A model generated the notes under the pieces. It did no database searches. It had not been told where the DNA came from and saw only the letters and a list, made by a program, of their open reading frames with translations. The position numbers were made by a program, and so were the translations under genes. 64,000 nucleotides of DNA, taken from Hemicordylus capensis. Lineage: Eukaryota; Chordata; Lepidosauria; Squamata; Cordylidae. Position 1 is the first letter of the stretch; the number at the start of each line of letters is the position of its first letter. The stretch is taken from assembly GCF_027244095.1 (NCBI RefSeq), contig NC_069662.1, forward strand, positions 11,992,501 through 12,056,500. Reading direction: 5' to 3'. Shown piece after piece: positions 42,208 to 51,342 of this stretch.

Positions 42208-43261
42208 GAAAAGGAGAGCTGCTGATATCCAATCAGTAGCAGACTCTGTTCAAAGGAGTTCTGCTGCTATCCTTAGATTCTTTAGAACCAAAGGGAATGG
42301 CTTTATTCCAGCGGCCATCAAGTTATTTACCGCTAAATCCTTATCACAACTTACCTATGGAGCCCAATTAGGCCTTTATAAAAATTTTACCCGCTTAGAA
42401 AGAACACAATCAGGTTTTCTTAGAGCTTTGTTTGGTACTCCCAAATGTACTGCTAATGCAGTACTGCATCAAGAGGCCGGGCTACCCAAGGTGGAAACTA
42501 GGGTTTGGAGAATTACTATTAACTACTGGCTGAAGATTCATTTGCAGCCAGTAGGTTTAATACCTTTCTTTCTTGCTATCTCCCCACGTCCCTCCTGATC
42601 TGAAAGGATAGTCAACAAACTAGTGTCAATAGGGTTAGACCCTGAATATCTGTTGGAGTTGGGCCTCCAGGGTGCAAAGGCTCTGGTTTACCAACGTCTT
42701 CTGGATACTGAGCTACAAAATGAGAGTGCCCTTCTCTCAAAACTGTATAGACCTTTAAAATCATGGCTAGGATCTTCTACCACTCAATATTTATCTAGTA
42801 TCACCTTCTCCAAGTATTGCTGGGCCTTTTCTAGAGCCCATTTTAATGCACTGCCATCTGCATTACTTTATGGCAGATTCCATCATTGGCCGATAGAAGT
42901 ACGAATTTGCCCTTGTAGCTCTAATGAAATTGAGACAGTTGCACATAACCTGCTTCATTGTGAATTGTATAAAGAGGTTAGGAAACGCTTCATTGTACCC
43001 TTATTTATCACGACGATTTGGTTGCAGTCGAAGCAGCATTCCTAATGATCTGCTAGTGAATTTTCTTCTCGAAGATAAGGATGCTGATATTTCTTACCCA
43101 GTGGCAAAGTTTTGCTACATTGCTAGCAGAATCCGGAGTATATTGATGTAGGGTGAGTCTTTTGGGATTATCTGAATGTATTTTGTGATTTGTTCTTGCT
43201 ATGTATTTATTTGTTTTACTGGTCAATGGACTGAATAAAAATGATTGAAAAGGAGAGCTGC
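42208..43261 (+). mobile_element. 5'-truncated non-LTR retrotransposon (LINE) with 15-bp target duplication
   Basis: An insertion of about 1024 bp (42223-43246) is bounded by two exact copies of GAAAAGGAGAGCTGC (42208-42222 and 43247-43261). The plus strand encodes a reverse-transcriptase C-terminal region in frame 42225-42996, with FTRLERTQSGFLRALFGTP, LHQEAGLPKVETRVW and a CPCSSNEIETVAHNLLHC zinc-knuckle-like motif (C-x-C...H...C). It is broken by one TGA at about 42597 and a frameshift near 43010, after which LVNFLLEDKDADISYPVAKF continues. The 3' end is ACTGAATAAAAATGATT without a long poly(A). The clade is uncertain. It lies antisense to, and 4 bp beyond the stop codon of, the unit 3 receptor. 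Confidence 0.9.
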
Positions 43262-43265
43262 ATTT

Positions 43266-44231
43266 CTATTCTCTCTCTCTCACTTTCCTCCTCATCCATC
43301 TCTCTTTCTTCTTCAACAACCTGCCCAGTGCCTCCCACACCTGATCATTCCTTAGACAATAGATCAGGGGGTTGAGAAAAGGTGTAATGGCACTATAGAA
43401 GAGCGTTACTGCCTTAGTGACCTCTGACTGGCTTTCCCCACCTGGAACCAAATACATCCCTGCCACTGAGCTGTAGAAAAGGGTGACCACCATTAAATGG
43501 AAAGAAATGGTGGAGAAGGCCTTCCGACGGCTGCCTTGGTTAGACGCTTTCATCAGGGTGAGAACGACAGTGCCATAAGATATCATAACAAAAAATACAT
43601 TGCCTAAAAAGAGAGTGAGAATAAAGATCTGGAAACCATGAGGAAAGTTTCCTAAGGGAGGGCAGGCAAGGGACAAAAGAGGCACAGGATCGCACACAAA
43701 GTGGTCAATGATGTTGGGGCCACAGAAGGACAACTTGGAGATCAAAATCACCGGCACAATGTACCCCAGGAAACCAAGGACCCAACAAGCAGCCACCAGG
43801 GCACAGCAGGAATTGGGGGTCATGATTTGTGGGTAGCGCAGTGGGTGACAGATGGCCAAGTACCGATCCAAGGCCATGGCTGAGAGGAAGAAGAATTCAG
43901 TGTTGCCGAGAGAGAAACAGACATAAAACTGGAAAAAACATGTTCGGAAGGAGATGATCCCATGAGATGATGTCAGATCAAAGAGCATACGGGGCACAGT
44001 GGTAGATACGTAACATATCTCTAGCCAGGAGAAGTTGCTCAGCAGGATGTACATGGGAAGCCGGCACAAGTGCACATCCAGAGTGACCAGTGTGATAACA
44101 GTGATATTCTCAGCTAAAGTGAGTGTGTAGAGAATGGAAAAAAAGACAAGCAGCAGGAACCGCTTCTGCTGTGTGACTCCAAAGCCCAGTAAAATGAATT
44201 CCTGTACTGCAGTCCCATTGGCCAGCTCCAT
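43266..44231 (-). CDS. OR11-like olfactory receptor (minus block, unit 3)
   Basis: Intact receptor of 321 residues beginning MELANGTAVQEFILLGFG right after a CTCCCATTCCAG acceptor. The longer in-frame N-terminus (LPFQ before the Met) is intron. Features: NGT site, DVHLCRLPMYILLSNFSW with an extra Cys shared only with unit 4, FRTCFFQFYVCFSLGNTEF with a private Cys in TM3, LDRYLAICHPLRYPQIM, FCGPNIIDHFVCDPVP, a TM5 start of GNFPHGFQIFILTLFLGNVF, and NPLIYCLRNDQVWEAL. The basic tail ends RRKVREREin reverse-strand sequence TCTCTCTCTCT, a short CT-repeat. The 3' UTR is displaced by a LINE starting 4 bp after the stop, so transcript 3'-end formation may differ from that of its sisters. Confidence 0.94.
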   Translation of the reverse strand: MELANGTAVQEFILLGFGVTQQKRFLLLVFFSILYTLTLAENITVITLVTLDVHLCRLPMYILLSNFSWLEICYVSTTVPRMLFDLTSSHGIISFRTCFFQFYVCFSLGNTEFFFLSAMALDRYLAICHPLRYPQIMTPNSCCALVAACWVLGFLGYIVPVILISKLSFCGPNIIDHFVCDPVPLLSLACPPLGNFPHGFQIFILTLFLGNVFFVMISYGTVVLTLMKASNQGSRRKAFSTISFHLMVVTLFYSSVAGMYLVPGGESQSEVTKAVTLFYSAITPFLNPLIYCLRNDQVWEALGRLLKKKERWMRRKVRERE

Positions 44232-45435
44232 CTGGAATGGGAGCAGAGAATCATCATGGCTTAACATATGAAAACACACATGATATTGCAGAGCACCACA
44301 GACCACAACCCATCTGTTTCTATAGAAAAATAAAGACTAAGCAGGCATGCCATTTGGGGAGGTCAACAGGCCATTCCATCTGCATTTTATCTCTGTATGT
44401 TTCAGATCACAAGGTATTATTTCTCTAAGGATAATGTTTTTTTGTGTTGCTCTACCTATCTAAAAATGCATTTAATACAGACTGCTTTGGGGGAAATTAT
44501 TTTCCAAACTGTTCAGGAGCCTTGCTTTGTACATTTTCCTTTGCTTCACTGAAATGTCTTTCCAAACTGCTACTGAACCCGGAACAGATGCTGCACGAAA
44601 TCACTCCAGCTCTATCTGTTGTTAAAAATCAGAATAAAACAAATCTGGTGCAAAATATCCCACCTAATACCAGCTGACAGACCGCACAAGAGTACTTCAG
44701 CCCAATAATCTTTCATGCAAGCAAGTTGTGCTACTGTGAAATAGATAAATAAGTACACTGGCAACCAATGGACTCCTGCATAGTGCAGACAGAGAAATTG
44801 TTAGCCCTGCATCCATTCCCCAAAGAAAAGAAAGGATACTTCCACTCCAACCAACTTGCAGGGCTTCTTGCCTCTCTTTCCAAATCTGGCTCCACACTAG
44901 GACAGTTCACACAACTATGAAGCATGTAGGAGATGAGTTCTATCCAGTTTCGGGAACTGGATGGGCTCCTCTTTTGCAATGGTGAGTTAGATCAAACTAA
45001 GGTAGGCAGTGGAGAGCTTGATTATACCCCAGATGGGCAGGAAAGGCATGCCCTACCAAGGTCCTGTCCCCAGCTTTTGAAGGAGGTGGGGGGGGGAGAG
45101 AGAGTCTGATCCAACAGGCTTGGACAATCTAGCTCCCCATCTCCTACATTGTTATTCTCTAACACACTGTCACAAAGCAGGAGTTTGCCCAACTGAGTAA
45201 GACTTGTCTCCTATCCAGTTTATGGTCGTGTGAACTGCTCTAACATCTCTGGCTCTGAAGGATGTCACCTTACAAGAGGAGAGGAGAGGAGAGGAGAGAC
45301 ATTCTCCAGCCCTCAGGAGAGCATCTCCCAACTCCATTTGCTCCCAGTGATAATAACTCTATCAGCCTAAGAAAGGAAGCTTGAAAGTTTATTGGAAAGG
45401 TATGATAAAAGGCGGTGGCCAGGAGTGCTTTTTAT
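44232..45435. repeat. Tandem unit 3: 5' flank of the OR gene
   Basis: The block is collinear with 52303-54160 of unit 4 and parts of unit 2: CAGGCATGCCATTTGGGGAG, CGAAATCACTCCAGCTCTAT, AATACCAGCTGACAGACC, ACTGGCAACCAATGGACTCC, CACTCCAACCAACTTGCAGG, CTCCCCATCTCCTACATTGT and TGCTCCCAGTGATAATAACT. No gene is seen. Confidence 0.7.
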
Positions 45436-46120
45436 CAGCTTCGTCTGATAGGTCAGCTATGTCCATTTCTAGAGGTGAATGACCTTAAAACATATGCTGG
45501 TAACCTCCAGGCTTGACTACTGTAATGTGCTCTATGTGGGGCTTTCTTTGTATGTAGTCCGGAAACTACAATTGGTACAGAATGCGGAAGCCAGATTGTT
45601 CTCTGGGACAACATGAAGGGACCACATAACACCGGTTCTAAAAGAACTGCACTGGCTGCTGATATGTTTCCAGGTGAAATACAAGGTGCTGGTTATTACC
45701 TATAAAGCCCTCAATGGCTTGGGTCCAGGATATTTGAGAGAGTGCCTCTTTTGTCATAATCCCTGCCACCTGTTACAATCTTTTGGAGAGGTCCGGTTAC
45801 GGTTGACACCAGCTTGTTTGGTGGCGACCCAGGACTGGGCTTTCTCTGTGGCTGCCCTAGGGCTTTGGAATAAGCTTCCTGCTGAAATAAGAGCATCTCC
45901 TTCTCTATTTGTTTTCAGGAAGAACCTCAAGACCCTCTTGTTCTCTCAGGCTTTTAATTAGAATTTTGAATAATTTAAGAAACTTGTTTTAATAATTTTA
46001 TTATATTGTTTTTATTGTCATGTATTTTAATTTGTGACTTTTAAATACTTTAAATTTTGTACGCCGCCTAGAGATATGCATATCAGGTGGAATAAACATA
46101 TCATACATATGTACATACAT
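45436..46120 (+). mobile_element. L2/CR1-like LINE 3' end with ORF2 C-terminus
   Basis: The plus strand at 45470-45961 encodes the end of an L2-type reverse transcriptase: the LHWLLICFQVKYKVLVITYK region, ALNGLGPGYLREC, and the final LWNKLPAEIRASPSLFVFRK and TLLFSQAFN stop. It is followed by a 3' UTR with TTTTGTACGCCGCCTAGAGA, AATAAAC and an ACAT tail. It is absent at the matching point of unit 4 (about 54160-54175, where TTATAAAGATGTGATAAGAG runs through), so it entered unit 3 after the split. Confidence 0.85.
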
Positions 46121-47104
46121 ACATACAAGAGCCATCCTTGCCTTGGCCAGATATTTTCACCCAAGAAGAATATCAAAAGGCTTCTGTCTGCACTCTGTTG
46201 GTGTCCTGGTGATTGATAATGCAAATTACATCATCAACATGGCACCCTATTGCACAGAGCATGCCTACTTCCTCTTCTCACAATTATGTATCTATTGCAT
46301 GTACAGAAAGTGTGACTTCTTTGGGCCTCCCTGATCATCTCCCATTCAGGCTGAGATCTGCTTAGCTTCAAATATATATAGTATGATTGTGTCCTTTCCA
46401 GGATATTCTCCTGGCCTATTGCTAGTCTGCTCTGTGCATTTTGGTAGTGTCTATTTGCAAGATGAAGGAGGAGCTTTGAAAAAGCCCCTGGGGTTCACCT
46501 GGTTTGCATGGAGGAAAGCAGCTGATTCAAGTCTTTGGCTAAAGTTTTAATTAAGTTTAAATCAGATATAATCATGGATATTTCTAGTGATCAATTTCTC
46601 CCTCTTATCTCTCTTTGTCAACATTTCCTGAGAGACCCCTTGTTAATCCTTATTTTTATTACAAGTAGCACCCACTTATGTCCAGCCTGCTGTGATTCCC
46701 CCACCACCACCACCATTGCCTTTGCCTGGGTCATAATTCCCATTTCTATACCTCAGCAGGAGCCAAAGCCCTGATTCATCCCGTTGTAGCCTCTCCACAA
46801 TTGCTTTCTCAGAATTTGGGAGGAAGGATGCTGTGCTCTCTGTCTTGCTTGAATGATCATCTCGAATACTGATGGCACAAAGGGCATAGAGGACCATGGT
46901 GTGGGCTTTAAGGAAGAAAGATACACCATGTATGTGTGAGTACCTATCCGGGTTTCAATGCCAGTGATTACTTTTTGCTACGGCTTTAAACAGTGAATAA
47001 AATGAACCATGGGAACATGTCTCCAGGGAACATCATTTTCCAATGAAACAACATCTCTTGGGGGACAGGATTCCACCATCTCTTCACTAATGTTTGTTTT
47101 TCCA
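46121..47104 (-). repeat. Tandem unit 3: duplicated upstream segment with ORF-like stretch
   Basis: This continues the unit: CCTTGGCCAGATATTTTCAC, GAGCATGCCTACTTCC, TTAAATCAGATATAATCATG and CTCGAATACTGATGGCACAA. On the minus strand about 46900-46700 reads HTMVLYALCAISIRDDHSSK, TESTASFLPNSEKAIVERLQ, an ORF-like stretch conserved in outline in all four units. I do not recognise the protein. The tRNA-like SINE present here in units 1, 2 and 4 is missing; instead the OR fragment follows at once. Confidence 0.6.
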
Positions 47105-47312
47105 AACTGCTGCCTTTCAGTGCTCTCAAAAGAGAAGAAGATGTAAAGAAGATGTAACACTGGAGGAAACAGTCACAGAAGGAGATGACCCCACATGGAA
47201 AGGACAGATCAAACAGCAGCTGTAATGTAACACATCTGCAGTCAGGGGGAGTTATCCAGCAGGAGATACATAGGAAAAGACAATGGTGAAGGCACCACCA
47301 AGGAGACCAGCC
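47105..47312 (-). pseudogene. OR fragment (TM2-TM3), unit 3
   Basis: The minus strand reads PMYLLLDNSP, a TGA stop in place of the Trp of NFSW, LQMCYITAAV, then FDLSFPCGVISFCDCFLQCY and FFSFESTE. These align with receptor residues about 59-112. The fragment carries the TTTACATCTTC duplication also present in the unit 2 copy. Everything before TM2 and after TM3 is missing. Its CFLQ motif is nearer the plus-strand genes (FLQF) than the minus-block genes (FFQF). Confidence 0.82.
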
Positions 47313-47570
47313 TCAATTTAATTTAATTTAATTATTAATGTATTAATGTATTAATGTATTAATGTATTAATGTATTAATGTATTAATTTATCAATTTATT
47401 AATTTATTAATTTATTAATTAATACTACATATATTTGTATACCACCCACTACCGCAGCCTCTAGGCAGTTTACAACACTTTTTTAAAAAATTCCAAAAAT
47501 TTAAAACATATAAAAGTTCAAATTAAAATAGCTAAAAGCCACTAAAAAGCTAAAAGGTTTGGCTGTAGAA
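47313..47570 (-). mobile_element. (TTAATGTA)n-type minisatellite and L2-like LINE tail
   Basis: 47315-47424 is an ATTTA/ATTAATGT repeat array. It is followed by TTTGTATACCACCCACTACC, GCAGCCTCTAGGCAGTTTAC and AATTAAAATAGCTAAAAGCC, the reverse complement of an L2-like 3' end. The unit 2 copy has instead a short CACAAACACA run at this point (39460-39495), so this is unit-specific. Confidence 0.65.
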
Positions 47571-47629
47571 ATGAGGCTGGTGAGGCTGGTTGGATTTAGC
47601 CTCCTTCTGAAGTTGTGAAAGTGCCCTTA

Positions 47630-47930
47630 ACAAAGAATTTTTATCCAAAACACATTGGGCTTATTAGAGACAAGTATGGAATTCACTGCAGCCAGATGTG
47701 GTGATGGCTGCCAATCTAGATGGGTTTAAAAGAGGGCTAGAACAATTTCATGGAGGCTAGTGCTATCAGTGTACTCTGGCCCTGGTAGCTGTTAATTTCC
47801 ATTAGGATCACCAGGTGCTCAAGAGCACCAATGGGATGGGGCATTGCTTTCTTTCCCCCTGGCTGGGCACTGTATAAAGCAAGATGTTGGACTAAATGGG
47901 CCTTGTGTCTGAACCAGCAGGGCACTTTAT
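47630..47930 (+). mobile_element. LINE (CR1/L2-like) ORF2 end and 3' UTR
   Basis: GGTGATGGCTGCCAATCTAG then ATGGGTTTAAAAGAGGGCTA encodes VMAANLDGFKRGLE, the same C-terminus as the minus-strand copy at 52408-52935 (VMATSLDGFKRGLE). It runs into GATGTTGGACTAAATGGGCC and AACCAGCAGGGCAC. The last 30 bp (CAGCAGGGCACTTTATGAT) are also in unit 2 at 39506. Confidence 0.7.
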
Positions 47931-49980
47931 GATAAACTAAAGCGCTCCATCTGATGTTTGGGATGGATGTAAAGCATCTCTTGATAATGGTATGAGTTAT
48001 CCTCCACACATAGCATACTGCTGCTCCTGTGATACTGATAGCTGTTTCTAAAGATAAAAGTTGGTGGGCAGGTGCTAATTTGCAGAAGAAGGAATTCAGC
48101 CCTGAATCAGAATAGCGGTGAAATATATCTTTAATGTTATGCTATGTCTTTTCAGTTAGTAGGAGGGCTTAGACCAATGATGTGTTGATTTTAGGTTTTT
48201 CTGGTGTATAAGCAACTAGGATGGGCGAATGTGGTTTGTCTCGGGACCAAACTGCCTGTGATGTTAAATGCCCACATTTTATAGTTGGAGGCTTGCAATT
48301 ACTGATGATTAAGAGCTATGTTGGGCCAGAATCTTGAACAGGATGGGCATTTTACCCTTTATTATTGCACTATTTTCTAACTGAATTGAAGCTCTCACGC
48401 AGAACATCCAGCGTGGTTTATTCGGAAGAAATTGATCCTTGACCATATATATATATATATATATAATTTATTTATTTAACACATTTGTATACCTTCCAAA
48501 ACACAAGTCTCTGAGCACTTTACAACAAAACAATAAAAACAACAGATAAAAAGATTAAAACATTACAATTAAAATTTAATAAGTTAAAACTATTAAAAAC
48601 ACAATTAAAACAATATCTAATTAAAAGCCTGGGTGAACAAATGCGTCTTGACTGCCCTTTTAAAAGTTGTAAGAGATGAGGAGGCTTTTATTGCAGCAGG
48701 GAGCGTGTTCCAAAGCCTCAGGGCAGCAATGGAGAAGGCCCATCCCTGAGTAGCCACCAGACAAGCCGGTGGCAACTGCAGACAAACCTCTCCAGATGAT
48801 CTCAATAGTCGGTGTGGTTCATAGTGAAGAAGATGTTCTCTTACATACCCAGGGACCAAGCTGTTTAGGGCTTTATAGGTTATAACCAAAACCTTGTATT
48901 TTGCCCGGAAACTTATCAGCAACCAGTGTAGATCTTTACATTATCGGCAACCAGTGTAAATGCATATTCTCCCCCTTTTGGTACCTCATGGTATAACTCT
49001 AGCATGGCTGAGCAGCAGGTTCTCCGATTTCTCAAGGGAGTAGTGCATGAGGGTACCTCTAAATGTGTGGCACTAGAAGGGGATTGGTTCGCCCATTGAT
49101 TTTGGACATTGAAAAGAGTTTTGACAACATTTTAAAGTTCCATAAATACTTTGTCTCATAACAGAAAGTTACAAAAAGTGCAGCAATAGAAGCCCCCCAC
49201 CATGAACATCAGAAATGCTTTATTTGGGGGGAAATGCTCCTTGTATCCATACGAAAGGTGTCACCTCTCCCTTTTTATTAAGCCCATATTATAACTGCAG
49301 AATGGCTGGGCAGAAGGCTGTCAAATCTCCCATATGGCGATTCATGACCCTAGGCTTCAGTGTGTGTATTCTGAAGCCTATTGGTCCACCTATTGATTTT
49401 TAATGATTTTCTTTCAAAGTTGTAGTCTGTAAAATTGGCATTCCATTCAGGGGAGGAGCTACCAGGACTTGTCCATGTTCAAAGGATGCAGGTCTTGGCA
49501 AGCAAGTGCTGTGGCAGGTGGCAGGAGCCACTGCAGCAAGTGGGGGCATCAATACTCATCAGCTGCAGCTCCCCACCCTCCTCAGTGGTGGCGGGAGCTG
49601 GTCAGAAGGAGGGAGGCCCTGTTGATTCTCTAGAGAGAAGGAACAAGGCCTCCCTTCTTACAGGTAGTCCCCGAGCCATCTGGGAATGGAGGGCATCTAT
49701 GTGTCCTGTGCTGGCATTAGGGCCATTCCCAGCTGGCTTGGGAGCTACTCAGAAGCAGAGAGGTCTCATTCCCTGTCTCCAGAGCCTCCCTCCTTCCCAA
49801 CAGGCATGGGTCTCTGGCAAGCGCCAAAGGTGGCAGCAGGAGCAATAGCTGCACTGCCATTGATGGTGAGCAGGAGAGGAAAATGCCAATGCCAGGGAGC
49901 CATGTGCCAATTGGGAGGGGGGCTTGAACATTAGCCCCCTTTTGCTACACTCAGGATCCCTTTAGCTAACAAATAAAGTA
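47931..49980. repeat. Tandem unit 3: spacer homologous to 39.5-40.96 kb
   Basis: Collinear with the unit 2 spacer apart from the LINE at 48445-48958. Frames at 49435-49934 have no recognisable domain. The stretch ends near TTTGCTACACTCAGGATCCC, before the unit 4 3' flank. Confidence 0.65.
48445..48958 (-). mobile_element. L2-like LINE 3' end inserted in unit 3
   Basis: The minus strand at 48922-48617 encodes FRAKYKVLVITYKALNSLVP, GYVREHLLHYEPHRLLRSSG, LRLWNTLPAAIKASSSLTTF and KTHLFTQAFN stop. This is an L2-type ORF2 C-terminus with an intact reading frame. Its 3' UTR ends in TTATTTATTTAACACATTTG and an (AT)n run at about 48446-48463. Unit 2 reads straight from GAAATTGATCCTTG to the TTTTCCCCCTTTTGG region (40027-40075), so this is a filled site against an empty site. 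Confidence 0.85.
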
Positions 49981-50053
49981 GTTTTTGTATTCATCATCAG
50001 TCATCATCATCTAAGCGATTAATCCCATACTCTTTCCCAAACAGCTCAATTTA
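49981..50053. repeat. Tandem unit 4: 3' flank of the OR gene (first part)
   Basis: CTAAGCGATTAATCCCATAC and CCCAAACAGCTCAATTTAAC match the unit 2 and unit 3 flanks. The flank is then interrupted twice, by the 533-bp insertion and by an L2-like LINE, before it resumes at 51122. Confidence 0.7.
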
Positions 50054-50596
50054 ACACAGTGTCACGCCCTCGCTCTCAGATAGTGAGGAGGAAGGGGAAG
50101 CTGACAGCCTTGCAGCCAATGCAGGGGTGCCTGAGGGGCAGAGCCCGGCTGTCAGTTCCCAAGAGATAGCTGAGGTAGGTCTGGCTGATGGTTCAGAGCA
50201 TGCACAGCAGTCTGAGGCAGCAGAGACAGCGACGGACAAATCAGAAGATGATCTGTGCAGGCAACCCCCACTGACTCCACAACAGAGGCGTGTCACAAGA
50301 CGAAGAACACAGCTGGAAACTATCAGGAGAAGTAAACGCCTCTTGCAGAGAGCTGATAAGCCTTGAATCCCTGCCAGCTGAGAGTTATCAGCTTGGACTA
50401 TAAAGCACATTAACAGCTTTTGGTTTGCCGCTGGAAGACAACATTTGTCAACCCTTGTGTCGAGTTGTCGACAGCTTTCAGCCCAAGCCAGATAGAGAGA
50501 ACTACTCCCGAGCTGTGTTTTGCTTCTGCAGCCCAGTTTGTATTGTGGACTATCTTCCTGGACTTCCCTTCCGGGTGGCCAGATTGCTGACACACA
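50054..50596 (+). mobile_element. 533-bp insertion with ACACA duplication and GTGTCA...TGACAC ends (possible solo LTR)
   Basis: Unit 3 has the empty site TTAACACATGCCCTTGCATA. Here GTGTCACGCC...GATTGCTGAC (50059-50591) lies between two ACACA copies (50054-50058 and 50592-50596). The ends can also be read as the inverted repeat GTGTCA/TGACAC with a shorter duplication. A plus-strand frame at 50127-50366 (79 codons, ending RRSKRLLQRADKP) spans much of it. The TGTCACG start and TGACA end suit a short solo LTR of a Gypsy-like element, but a non-autonomous DNA element is not excluded. Confidence 0.7.
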
Positions 50597-50637
50597 TGCC
50601 CTTGCATACATGCATAGGTATGTACATAGGATAAATG

Positions 50638-51122
50638 TCAGCCAGCTACACTGGCTGCCAATAGGTTTCCGAACAAAATACAAAGTGCTAGTCATAACTT
50701 AAAATGCCATAAATGGCTTAGGCCCTGGGTATCTAAGAGAGTGTCTTCTTCATTACGAGCCCCACCGCCCATTGAGATCATCTGAGGAGGTCCGTCTCCA
50801 GTTACCGCCAACCCGTTTGGTGGCTACACAGAGACGGGCCTTCTCGGTCACTGCCCCGAGATTGTGGAATGTGCTCCCTGCTGAGATACGATCCTCCCCA
50901 TCTCTGGCAATTTTAAAAAAACACCTGACAACCCATCTGTTCACCCAAGCTTTCTCAGCTTCCTAAATTTTTTTTAGGTTTTAATCTCTGGATTATTTTT
51001 AAATTGTTCAATTGTTTTAAGTTATTTGTATATGTTTTTAACTTGTTTTATGCTATGGTTCACCGTCCAACAGTGTACAAATGGTGGTGTACAAATCTGA
51101 TAAATAAATAAAAATAAATAAA
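50638..51122 (+). mobile_element. L2-like LINE 3' end inserted in the unit 4 OR 3' flank
   Basis: The insertion splits AAATGTCA from TTGTACAGAC, which are joined in units 2 and 3. It encodes LHWLPIGFRTKYKVLVIT, a TAA stop, then GLGPGYLRECLLHYEPHRPL, LWNVLPAEIRSSPSLAILKK and TTHLFTQAFS. It ends in an (AAAT)n tail. No clear target duplication is visible. It is close to the element at 48445 but in opposite orientation. Confidence 0.83.
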
Positions 51123-51342
51123 TAAATTGTACAGACAAAAACAAACAAAAACTTTGGGAATTTCCATTTATTTCCATTTCACAGAACATGTTAAAATCAT
51201 ACCACTTTAAAAAAACAAACCGATAATCAACTTTATATCAGTTATGACATAATATTTATAACAGCTGAGTCAGCCCAAGCACTGCCCCAACTGGTTTTCT
51301 GCTTCGTGTTCAGCTTCTGAAAAGGAGAGCTACATTTCTTTC

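Noticed and set aside
47315-47424. Regularly spaced short repeats resembling an array
   Set aside because: It is a TTAATGTA/ATTTA minisatellite without spacers; not CRISPR and the genome is eukaryotic.
50051-50695. 214-codon minus-strand frame
   Set aside because: It is a chance frame across the 533-bp insertion and part of the adjacent LINE; rich in Ser, Cys and Leu with no motif.
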